DNA from: Myxococcales bacterium
Lineage (GTDB): Bacteria; Myxococcota; Bradymonadia; UBA7976; UBA1532
Reading direction: 5' to 3'
DNA length: 13,604 bases
Assembly: GCA_020633515.1 (NCBI GenBank)
Contig: JACKDM010000077.1
Span: forward strand, 1 to 13,604
Shown: positions 6,560-12,815 of the stretch, one piece after another
How the letters are laid out: every line of letters begins with the position of its first letter
How positions within the stretch are numbered: the first letter of the stretch is position 1
Program-made: the position numbers and the translations under genes
Notes under the pieces: model-generated
What the model was told of the DNA's origin: nothing
The model's database searches: none
Seen by the model: the letters and a program-made list of their open reading frames with translations, nothing else

Positions 6560-8445
6560 CGCCCCTCCTCCGGCATCACGGTCTGCCCGATCGAGACCCG
6601 GTCGCCGCGCCACTCGCCGACGTCGAGCACGACGAGCTGCCCGCCCGGCGAGCGGGTCCACCAGGTCTGCGCCGCCTCGCCGAGCTCGACGCGGCGGGTG
6701 CTCTGGATGTCCTCGGCGAGCGCCTGCCGGCTCGGGTAGAGCGGCGCGGCGTCACCGGCGATCACCAGCGCCTGCCCGTCGAGCCAGATCGTCGCCTCGC
6801 TCGGCAGCGCGTCGGGCGCGCCGACCATCATCGCGACGAGCGTCTCCTTCTGCGCTTCGAGCGCCGGGCGCATCACGTCGACGAGCTGATCGGCGTCGAG
6901 GCCGATCGGCAGCAGCGGCAGCTCGAGGCGCACCTTGATGACCTGACCATCCTCGACGCCGTCGTGCAGGCGCTGCTGGGCGACGTCGAGGATGAGATCC
7001 CAGATGTAGGCCGGCGCCGGCGGCGGGCCGAGCTCGGCGACGACGTCGACGACGACCCAGCCCGCGTCCCAGCTCACCTGCGCGGCGGGGTCGATCGCGC
7101 CGAGCGCGTATTCGAGCGCGAGGCCGTCGGGCCAGAGATCCGCGAACGCGCGGCGCGAGGCCTCGGCGACGATGTGCTCGAGCGTCCACGGCGGCGCGTC
7201 CCAGACGGCGCTGTCGCCGGGCGGCGCCGGGCGGCCCATGGCCGGCGGGGCCGGGACGGCGAAATCCATCGGCGACTCGGGGACTTCGAGCGTCAGCGCC
7301 GCGCGCGGCTCGGGGTGCAGGCCCTCGATGCGGAAGGTGTCGGGGTCTCGGAAGTCGAGCGCGAGGATCGCCTCGCCGGCGGGCGGGGGCACGACGTGGC
7401 TGGCGAAGCCCTCGCCGGGGCGCAGGCCGGGGAGCACGACGACGTTGCCCTCGCCGCGCACGACCATCGCGAACGCCGGGGTGAAGAGCTCGGCGCTCGG
7501 CGGCTCGGCGATGAAGCCGGGGTGGTCGCCGCTCGGGCCGTACTTGTCGGCGAGCGGCGCGAGGTCGCCGAGGCCGTCGTGCAGCGTGACCGCGAGGCGG
7601 CCTTCGGGGTCGGGCGCCTCGCCGGGCGGGGTGAAGTTGGGGTGGCTGCGGATGAGCAGGTCGAGCATCACGTCGGTGACGATCTCGCTGCTGAGGAAGC
7701 GCTCGCTCGGCGCGAGGCCGAGCATGTCGGAGAGGATCCGCGGCGGCGGCAGGCCGAGCTGCGCCGAGAGATCCATCACCGGCGCGAGCGCGGTGCCGGA
7801 GAGATCGGCGGTGTCGGGGCTCATCACCAGCAGGCCGGCGAGGTTGCGCTCGGCGGCGGTCCAGCGGCGCGTGTCGAGCCCGTACGCCGCCGGGTCTTCG
7901 AGCGCGGCGAGCGCGTTGCCGACGAGCGGCGCGAGGTCGAGGCGGGCGAGCACGATCTGCTTCTGATCGTCCTCGGTGAGCAGCCGCTCGAGCGCGAGCC
8001 GGTCGAGGCGCAGCTCGACGACGCCCGGCGGCGGCGGCGCGACGAGGGTCATCTGGCTGCCCTGCACCACGGTGTGGGTCACCGTCGCCCCGTCGCCGCA
8101 GCCGCGGCGGCCCTTGGGGGTGACCCGGACCGTGTGCGGCCCGGGGGTGAGCTGCACCGTCGTCGACCACGAGCGCTCGCCCGCCGCCGTCAGCGGCGCG
8201 CCGTCGTCGACGACGACCTCGACCGCGCCGGCGCCGGTCGCCGTGCCGCGCACCTCGAGGAACGCCGCGGTGTGGGCCGATCCGTCGCCCGGCGCCTCGA
8301 TCGTCGCCACGGGCGCGACGTCGGGGCAGCCCTCGGCGCCGCCCGCGTCGGGCAGCACCGTGATCAGCTCGCCGCCGTCGTCATCGCAGCCCGCGAGCCC
8401 GCCCGCGGCCAGCAGCGCGGCGCACAGCAGCCTCGAAGCTCTCAT
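6556..8445 (-). CDS. Paralogous lipoprotein B (629 aa, one Ig-like module plus core)
   Basis: I recognise no named family. Start: ATG 8445-8443, giving an MRASRLL n-region, hydrophobic core and lipobox LAGC with lipidated Cys20, then DDD. GGGGAGAGG is 4 bases upstream. Residues about 45-129 form one Ig-like module (APVATIEAPGDGS, WSTTVQLTPGPHTVRVTP). The shared core follows: ELRLDRLALERLL (144-156), AAERNLAGLLVMSPDTADLSGT (197-218), SHPNF (267-271), DGLGDLAPLADKYGP and HPGFIAE (290-314), VWDAPPWTLEHIVAEA (414-429), YIWDLILDVAQQRLHDG (480-496). The end (GGQLVVLDVGEWRGDRVSI) is shorter than in the paralogues. A Cys pair (C40, C116) could close the Ig-like module. It overlaps its neighbours by ATGA at both ends. 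An upstream GTG/ATG extension to 8466 would spoil the lipoprotein signal. Function unknown; probably works with the other two lipoproteins. Confidence 0.87.
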   Translation of the reverse strand: MRASRLLCAALLAAGGLAGCDDDGGELITVLPDAGGAEGCPDVAPVATIEAPGDGSAHTAAFLEVRGTATGAGAVEVVVDDGAPLTAAGERSWSTTVQLTPGPHTVRVTPKGRRGCGDGATVTHTVVQGSQMTLVAPPPPGVVELRLDRLALERLLTEDDQKQIVLARLDLAPLVGNALAALEDPAAYGLDTRRWTAAERNLAGLLVMSPDTADLSGTALAPVMDLSAQLGLPPPRILSDMLGLAPSERFLSSEIVTDVMLDLLIRSHPNFTPPGEAPDPEGRLAVTLHDGLGDLAPLADKYGPSGDHPGFIAEPPSAELFTPAFAMVVRGEGNVVVLPGLRPGEGFASHVVPPPAGEAILALDFRDPDTFRIEGLHPEPRAALTLEVPESPMDFAVPAPPAMGRPAPPGDSAVWDAPPWTLEHIVAEASRRAFADLWPDGLALEYALGAIDPAAQVSWDAGWVVVDVVAELGPPPAPAYIWDLILDVAQQRLHDGVEDGQVIKVRLELPLLPIGLDADQLVDVMRPALEAQKETLVAMMVGAPDALPSEATIWLDGQALVIAGDAAPLYPSRQALAEDIQSTRRVELGEAAQTWWTRSPGGQLVVLDVGEWRGDRVSIGQTVMPEEGR

Positions 8446-11396
8446 CGTGCCTCTCCCCGCAGCCACAGCCGCACCGTCGTCGCGTCCACCGCCTCGACGT
8501 CGAGCCGGTAGATGGTGTCATCGGCGTCCCGGAAGTACAGCGACTCACCCACCGCCAGCGACGCGAGCGGCACCCCGCGCAGCCCCGAGGGCGCGTCGGC
8601 GTCGAGCCGCGACGCCGCGTCGGCCGCCGGCTCGCTGTACAGCCCCGCCGCCATCGGATCGGCGCACCGCGTCGCGTCGGGGTGGGCGAGGCCGATGCGG
8701 CAGGGGTTGATCATCAGCCAGCCGGCCTCGCCGAAGGCGTCGACGAAGAGGTCGAGCGGGTGCTCGGGGTCGACGTAGCGCCCGAGGAGCGCGTCGGCGA
8801 GCGTGAGCCGCTGCGCCTGGAGCTGCTCTCGCACCTGCGCCTCGATGTCGGCGTCGGTGAGGCCGACCGAGACGCCCTCGAGGTGAAAGAGCGCGTCGCC
8901 CTCGCCCTCGGCGACCCCGCCATCGCGCATCCGGGCCTGGGCGACCTCGAGGACGATGTCCCACATATAGGCCGGATCGGGCAGCGGCGCGGCGCCTTGG
9001 GGCATCCACAGCCGGAACCAGCCCGCCGGGACCTCGATGCATCCGCCCTGGTAGCACACCGTCGCGCCGGCGCACTCCGCGTCGGAGACGCACTCGACCC
9101 CGACCGCGCAGGTGCCTGCGAGGCAGCGCTCGCCGGCCGCGCACTGCCGGTCGTTGAAGCACTCGATCTCATTGGCATCGACGCAGCGTCCCTGCGGATG
9201 GCACTGGAAGTCGGGGCCGAAGCGATTGGCGCACTCGTTGATGTTGCGGCAGTCGTGACGGTCGAGGCTGTTGGCGAAGTGCTCGGCGAGCCCGACCGCG
9301 TTGCGGATGTCTTCGTTGGGACAGGTCTCACCGGGCAGGCAGTCATAACCGAGCCGCCCGATCACCAGCTCGGCGAGGTCGCTGCCGAGCATCGGATCGC
9401 TGTAGATCAGCCCCTCGCCGCTCTCGGCGCCGCACAGGTCACAGCCGGTGCGGAGCTCGCCGAACGCGTTGAGCGAGGCCTGGGCGACGACGCGCTCCAG
9501 CATCCAGGGAGCGAATGCCCACACGTCGCTGTCGCCGAGTCCGAACGGCTCGAGCGAGTTGCCGGGGGTCGCCGCGGTGTCGCTCTCGATCATCTGGAAG
9601 TCCATCGCCACCACCGGCGACGGATCGATGCCACTCAGGCTGAACCGGCCTGGCTGCTCGAACTCCAGCTCGACGACCGGCGACCCCGGCGGGCGATCAC
9701 CGAAGTAGTCCTTGCGCGACGCGCGCAGGTCGACGCCCTCGTACAGCCGCAGGTTGCTGATCAAGGTCAGCCCCATTCGGAAGTCAGCGGTGAGCACGCC
9801 CGCCTCGACGGCGCCTGCGATGAAGCCCGGGTGGTCGGCTTCCGGCCCGAAGCGGTCGCCGAGCGGCCGCATGTCGAGCAGACCGTCTTCGAGCGTCACC
9901 GGCAGCGCGCCCCCCGGACCGGCGTTGGGGTGCGAAGCGATCAGCAGATCGACGATGGCATCGACGAGCGGCTCATCGGGCAAGACCACTTCGTCATAGC
10001 CCACTTGCAGCGCGTCGCCGAGGATCTGCCCGAACGGCAGCCCGAGGAACGGGATCGCCCGCTCGGCCGCCCCCGCGAGTGAGGTGCCGCTCACGTCGGC
10101 CCGCCGCGGCGTCATCGTCAGCAGCCCCCACAGGTTGCGCTCCGGCGCCCCCCACGTTGCCGGGCACTGCGGCACGAAGTCCGGCCCGTCCCACCCCGCC
10201 CCGCAGGCGGCGCGGATCACCCCGAGCGCGTTCGTCACCATCGCCCGCGGGTCGAGGTTCATCAGCACCGTGCTCCGCTGCACGTCGACCGGGAACATCT
10301 CCAGCACCCCGGCCTTGTCGAGATCGAGCACCACCTCACCGCCCGGTTCGCCCGGCACCCCGAGCGCGACGATCGGCCCGTCGCCGTAGCCATCGTCCAT
10401 CGTCACCGTGATCACCGCCCGCCCCACCAGCCCCACCGCGTCGCGCGCCACGACCGTGATCGCGTTCGCCCCCGGCCGCAGCCGCACCGGCGCCTCCCAC
10501 GAGCGCCCGCCGCCCGTCGCCGCCGCGTTCGCCGCGTCGCCGACCCGCACCCACACCGCCTCGATCGGCGCCCCCGACTCGAACTCCATCGACAGCGTCT
10601 GCCGCGACCCCGCCACCGTCGCGCCATCGGCCGGCGCGCTCGACACCAGCCGCGGCGCCGCATGCGGCGGGGCCGCCCGCGAGTTCACCGTCACCCGCGC
10701 CTCACCCAGCCGATCGGCGCTGTCGCGCGCCCGCGCCACGAAGGTCGTCCTCACCCCCGGCGCCAGCGGCGCGTCGATCCCCCAGGTCGCGAAGTGATCG
10801 CCCGTCCGCGCCGGGCCCACCGGCATCTCGTCGCCGTCGATGATCTGCACCACATCGACGCTGCGCACCCCCGACGCGTCCATCGCCGTCCCGCGGATGA
10901 ACAGCCGCGCCGCGTTGGTCTCGAGCCCGTCCATCGGCTCGGTGATCACCACCACCGGCGCCGTCATGTCGTTCGGCCGCGGCCGCTCCAGCATCACCGT
11001 CGCGCGCCCCGGGTGCCCGCTCGCGTCGAAGACCTCGGCGGTGAACTCGACCGGCCCCGCCGGCACGATCGGCACCACCGCCGACCACACCGTATACCCC
11101 TCGGGCGCCGGCGGCACCGGATAGGGGCCGCTCCGATCGACGTGGATGAAGAGGGAGACCACCGCCCGATCATCCCCCGAGATGCCGCTCAGGCGGGCGG
11201 TGCCATCGCCGAGATCCTCGACCTCGCTGATCTCGACCGTGGGGGCTTCGTCGTCGGCGGGCGGCGCGACCGGCAGGGCCGCGTCGTCCCAGGTGACCGC
11301 GTCGACGTCGTCGCCGAGCGGGTCGCGCACGTCGCCGAGGTCGTACGAGCAGGCGGCGGTCAACAGGGCCACCGTCGCCCAGATCAAGCTGCGCAT
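8442..11396 (-). CDS. Paralogous lipoprotein A (984 aa, three Ig-like modules, Cys-rich insert)
   Basis: First gene of the coupled block. ATG 11396-11394 gives MRSLIWATVALLTAAC with lipidated Cys16; GGAG lies 7 bases upstream. An ATG at 11423 with AGAGAGG upstream is an alternative. Three Ig-like modules are visible, at about 51-137, 145-240 and 247-334 (the third begins APRLVSSAPADGATV). The core shared with the two downstream paralogues follows: LDLDKAGVLEMF (357-368), APERNLWGLLTMTPRRADVSGTS (417-439), SHPN (488-491), DGLLDMRPLGDRFGP and HPGFIAG (504-528), VWAFAPWMLERVVAQA (625-640), YMWDIVLEVAQARMRDG (810-826). Between the last two motifs sits an insert with 16 Cys (652-786), containing tandem C-x-x-D-x-x-C-x-x-G-x-x-C units of a kind common in myxobacterial surface proteins. 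The C-terminal tail (VGESLYFRDADDTIYRLDV) resembles that of paralogue C. Function unknown; envelope location is well supported. Confidence 0.87.
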   Translation of the reverse strand: MRSLIWATVALLTAACSYDLGDVRDPLGDDVDAVTWDDAALPVAPPADDEAPTVEISEVEDLGDGTARLSGISGDDRAVVSLFIHVDRSGPYPVPPAPEGYTVWSAVVPIVPAGPVEFTAEVFDASGHPGRATVMLERPRPNDMTAPVVVITEPMDGLETNAARLFIRGTAMDASGVRSVDVVQIIDGDEMPVGPARTGDHFATWGIDAPLAPGVRTTFVARARDSADRLGEARVTVNSRAAPPHAAPRLVSSAPADGATVAGSRQTLSMEFESGAPIEAVWVRVGDAANAAATGGGRSWEAPVRLRPGANAITVVARDAVGLVGRAVITVTMDDGYGDGPIVALGVPGEPGGEVVLDLDKAGVLEMFPVDVQRSTVLMNLDPRAMVTNALGVIRAACGAGWDGPDFVPQCPATWGAPERNLWGLLTMTPRRADVSGTSLAGAAERAIPFLGLPFGQILGDALQVGYDEVVLPDEPLVDAIVDLLIASHPNAGPGGALPVTLEDGLLDMRPLGDRFGPEADHPGFIAGAVEAGVLTADFRMGLTLISNLRLYEGVDLRASRKDYFGDRPPGSPVVELEFEQPGRFSLSGIDPSPVVAMDFQMIESDTAATPGNSLEPFGLGDSDVWAFAPWMLERVVAQASLNAFGELRTGCDLCGAESGEGLIYSDPMLGSDLAELVIGRLGYDCLPGETCPNEDIRNAVGLAEHFANSLDRHDCRNINECANRFGPDFQCHPQGRCVDANEIECFNDRQCAAGERCLAGTCAVGVECVSDAECAGATVCYQGGCIEVPAGWFRLWMPQGAAPLPDPAYMWDIVLEVAQARMRDGGVAEGEGDALFHLEGVSVGLTDADIEAQVREQLQAQRLTLADALLGRYVDPEHPLDLFVDAFGEAGWLMINPCRIGLAHPDATRCADPMAAGLYSEPAADAASRLDADAPSGLRGVPLASLAVGESLYFRDADDTIYRLDVEAVDATTVRLWLRGEAR
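9039..9443 (-). other. Cysteine-rich insert in lipoprotein A
   Basis: The segment encodes residues 652-786 of lipoprotein A and has 16 cysteines. The second half has repeated units such as ECFNDRQCAAGERCLAGTC and ECVSDAECAGATVCYQGGC. It lies between two motifs that are nearly adjacent in the paralogues, so it looks like a module inserted into the core, probably disulfide-bonded outside the cytoplasm. Confidence 0.75.
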
Positions 11397-11481
11397 CGTC
11401 GCGCTCCGTCGGAGGGCAGGCATGGGCACCTCTCTACCACGGAAGGGAGCCGCGACGTAAGGTGTCGAGCGGATGATGACG

Positions 11482-11497
11482 CTGATCGTGCGATCAG
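11482..11497. repeat. 7-bp inverted repeat at the protease stop codon
   Basis: CTGATCG and CGATCAG are perfect inverted copies separated by 2 bases; the right arm contains the protease stop (11494-11496). Read as RNA it can form a 6-bp stem with a 4-base loop, but no T-run follows on the minus strand. It sits about 85 bases upstream of lipoprotein A, so it may be a weak terminator, or an operator for a dimeric regulator. Confidence 0.45.
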
Positions 11498-12648
11498 TGA
11501 CGGCGACGACGCCCCGTGACCCACACCATCAGCAGAAAGATCCAGCCCGATGGCATGGCATCACGCCCCGGTGCCACCGCGCACCCCCCGACGAACTCCG
11601 CCCGCTGCGCCCCATCGGGGATGAAGCCCGCCCCATCCGGCGCCCCCACGCAGCGCCCCTCCGCGTCGAGCTCGCACGCCGCCGCGGTCGAGCAGTAATA
11701 CCCCGTCGCCGCGTCGATGAAGCCGCAGCCCCGCCCGTGCAGCCCGCAGTCGACCGACGCCACCCGCCCCGTCTCGTCGCACCACTCCACCGTGTTGCCC
11801 ACGCACCGCCCCGCGAACGACAGCCCCCCGCACGGCCCGCCCTTCTCCACGAGCGGCTCGGTCGCCGCCACCGCCGCCATCAGCCAGTCCCCGAGCGGAT
11901 CGAGCCGCGTCAGGAAGTCACGCCCCACGCACGAGTCGTCGCCGCCGTGCTCCACCCCGAGGATGACCGGCGCCCCCGCCGCGTTGATCGTGATCACCGG
12001 CCCGCCCGAGTCACCGAAGCACAGCCCCTGCAACCCCTGCCCGTCGACCACCACGAAGGTCTCGTCGATCTCGGCGAGCCGCACGCTCGCGAAGAACCGC
12101 CCGGTCAGCGACGGATCACCCGTCTCGCCATAACCCGCCACCTCGACCGTGCGCCCGACGATCGCGTCCCCGTCGGCCCCGTCGAGCGCCGCGCGGTTGA
12201 CCGGCAGCGGCTCGACATCGGGCACCGTCTGCACCGCGTCCTCGGCGAGGAACAGCAGCGCCACGTCGACCTCGGCGTCGGGGAACTCGGCGATCTGCAC
12301 CAGCGTGAACAACGCCACCGGCGCCGCCGGATCGATCCCGATCCCGAACCCGATCGCCTCGGGCCCGTCGCCGCGCGTGCAGTGCGTCGCCGTCACCACC
12401 ACCCGCGGCGCGACCAGCGTGCCGGTGCAGAACGCCGACGCCGGATCCCCCGGCCGATACAGCCACCCGATCGCGAGCTGCTGACGGTCGGTCAGCGCCA
12501 CGACCTGCGGTGAGCGGGTCCCGTTGCGGATGGCATGCTGCCCGCTGCCGATCACCTCGGCCCCCGCGCCGGCGGGCGCGAGCGGCAAGCACATGGCGAG
12601 AGCGAAGAGGAGCGCGCGTTTCACGCCGGCATGATACGCAAAGCACAT
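11494..12648 (-). CDS. Secreted S1-family serine protease with MYXO-CTERM-like tail
   Basis: A 384-aa chymotrypsin-fold protease. The signal peptide ends near AGAGA (residue 30). Catalytic residues are visible: H89 in TATHC, D128 in VDVALL, S214 in GDSGGPV; the C74-C90 pair matches the usual His-loop disulfide. IRNGTRSP (40-47) sits where the mature N-terminus (IVGG-like) normally begins, suggesting activation cleavage before Ile40. The residue equivalent to chymotrypsin 189 is Gly (G208), not Asp, so trypsin-like Arg/Lys specificity is unlikely. A Cys-rich stalk (273-333, eight Cys) follows. The end has GGC (354-356), a hydrophobic helix (about 367-378) and RRRRH, which fits a MYXO-CTERM sorting signal, though the Cys-to-helix spacing is loose. 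The ATG at 12648 has no good SD; a GTG at 12624 (VKRALLFALAMC) is an equally good start. It probably acts at the cell surface; targets unknown. Confidence 0.88.
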   Translation of the reverse strand: MCFAYHAGVKRALLFALAMCLPLAPAGAGAEVIGSGQHAIRNGTRSPQVVALTDRQQLAIGWLYRPGDPASAFCTGTLVAPRVVVTATHCTRGDGPEAIGFGIGIDPAAPVALFTLVQIAEFPDAEVDVALLFLAEDAVQTVPDVEPLPVNRAALDGADGDAIVGRTVEVAGYGETGDPSLTGRFFASVRLAEIDETFVVVDGQGLQGLCFGDSGGPVITINAAGAPVILGVEHGGDDSCVGRDFLTRLDPLGDWLMAAVAATEPLVEKGGPCGGLSFAGRCVGNTVEWCDETGRVASVDCGLHGRGCGFIDAATGYYCSTAAACELDAEGRCVGAPDGAGFIPDGAQRAEFVGGCAVAPGRDAMPSGWIFLLMVWVTGRRRRH

Positions 12649-12651
12649 GCC
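12628..12651. promoter_or_regulatory. AT-richer patch with inverted repeat at protease start
   Basis: GGCATG (12628-12633) and CATGCC (12646-12651) are inverted copies 12 bases apart. On the minus strand the patch includes TATCAT, 6 bases before the GTG at 12624, the distance of a -10 box to a start site. This would fit leaderless initiation at that GTG, but no good -35 is present. Tentative. Confidence 0.3.
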
Positions 12652-12701
12652 TCGTCGCGAGCCCCGCGACGCCGCGCCGCACCGTGCGTCGCCGCGTTCG
12701 T

Positions 12702-12723
12702 GGTGGGGCCCGTCGACCCCACC
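12702..12723. terminator. Hairpin, 7-bp stem, downstream of cytochrome-like gene
   Basis: GGTGGGG (12702-12708) pairs with CCCCACC (12717-12723) around an 8-base loop. No T-run follows on the minus strand. It is the second of two hairpins in the 154-base gap between two minus-strand genes. Confidence 0.35.
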
Positions 12724-12746
12724 GCCGCCCCCCGGGTGCGACCCGC

Positions 12747-12766
12747 GCGCCTCGCTCCCGAGGCGC
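12747..12766 (-). terminator. Hairpin, perfect 8-bp stem, after cytochrome-like gene
   Basis: GCGCCTCG and CGAGGCGC are perfect inverted copies around a 4-base loop, beginning about 36 bases past the stop codon at 12803. The stem is strong but lacks a T-run, as is common for hairpins at gene ends in very GC-rich genomes. It probably ends or protects the upstream transcript. Confidence 0.5.
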
Positions 12767-12770
12767 CCGC

Positions 12771-12815
12771 GCTCGGTTCGCCGCCGCTCAGTTCGCCGCC
12801 GCTCAGTTCGCCGCC
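12771..12815. repeat. Three tandem 15-bp copies at a stop codon
   Basis: GCTCAGTTCGCCGCC occurs at 12786-12800 and 12801-12815, with a one-base variant (GCTCGG...) at 12771-12785. On the minus strand each unit spans the end of the coding sequence (Ala-Ala-Asn-stop). The 15-base period keeps the frame, so a second TGA lies five codons after the first; in the third copy it is CGA. Confidence 0.9.

Noticed and set aside
6560..6661. 34-residue extension of lipoprotein C
   Set aside because: Arg-rich, overlaps lipoprotein B, and would remove the N-terminal lipoprotein signal; the ATG at 6559 has a strong SD.
6964..8511. 515-codon open frame on the plus strand
   Set aside because: Arg/Glu/Ala-rich shadow of lipoprotein B; the opposite strand has the lipobox and paralogue motifs.
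8682..10082. 466-codon open frame on the plus strand
   Set aside because: Shadow of lipoprotein A with no recognisable domain or start signal.
11473..12513. 346-codon plus-strand frame
   Set aside because: Arg/Pro/His-rich antisense frame over the serine protease, whose catalytic triad is on the minus strand.
12628..12651. Possible dif recombination site, prompted by the skew reversal
   Set aside because: It has inverted arms but does not resemble the XerC/XerD arms and AT-rich centre of known dif sites. I saw no better candidate in the window.
12771..12815. Possible CRISPR-like or iteron repeat
   Set aside because: Units are only 15 bases, directly adjacent without spacers, and are copies of a coding end.
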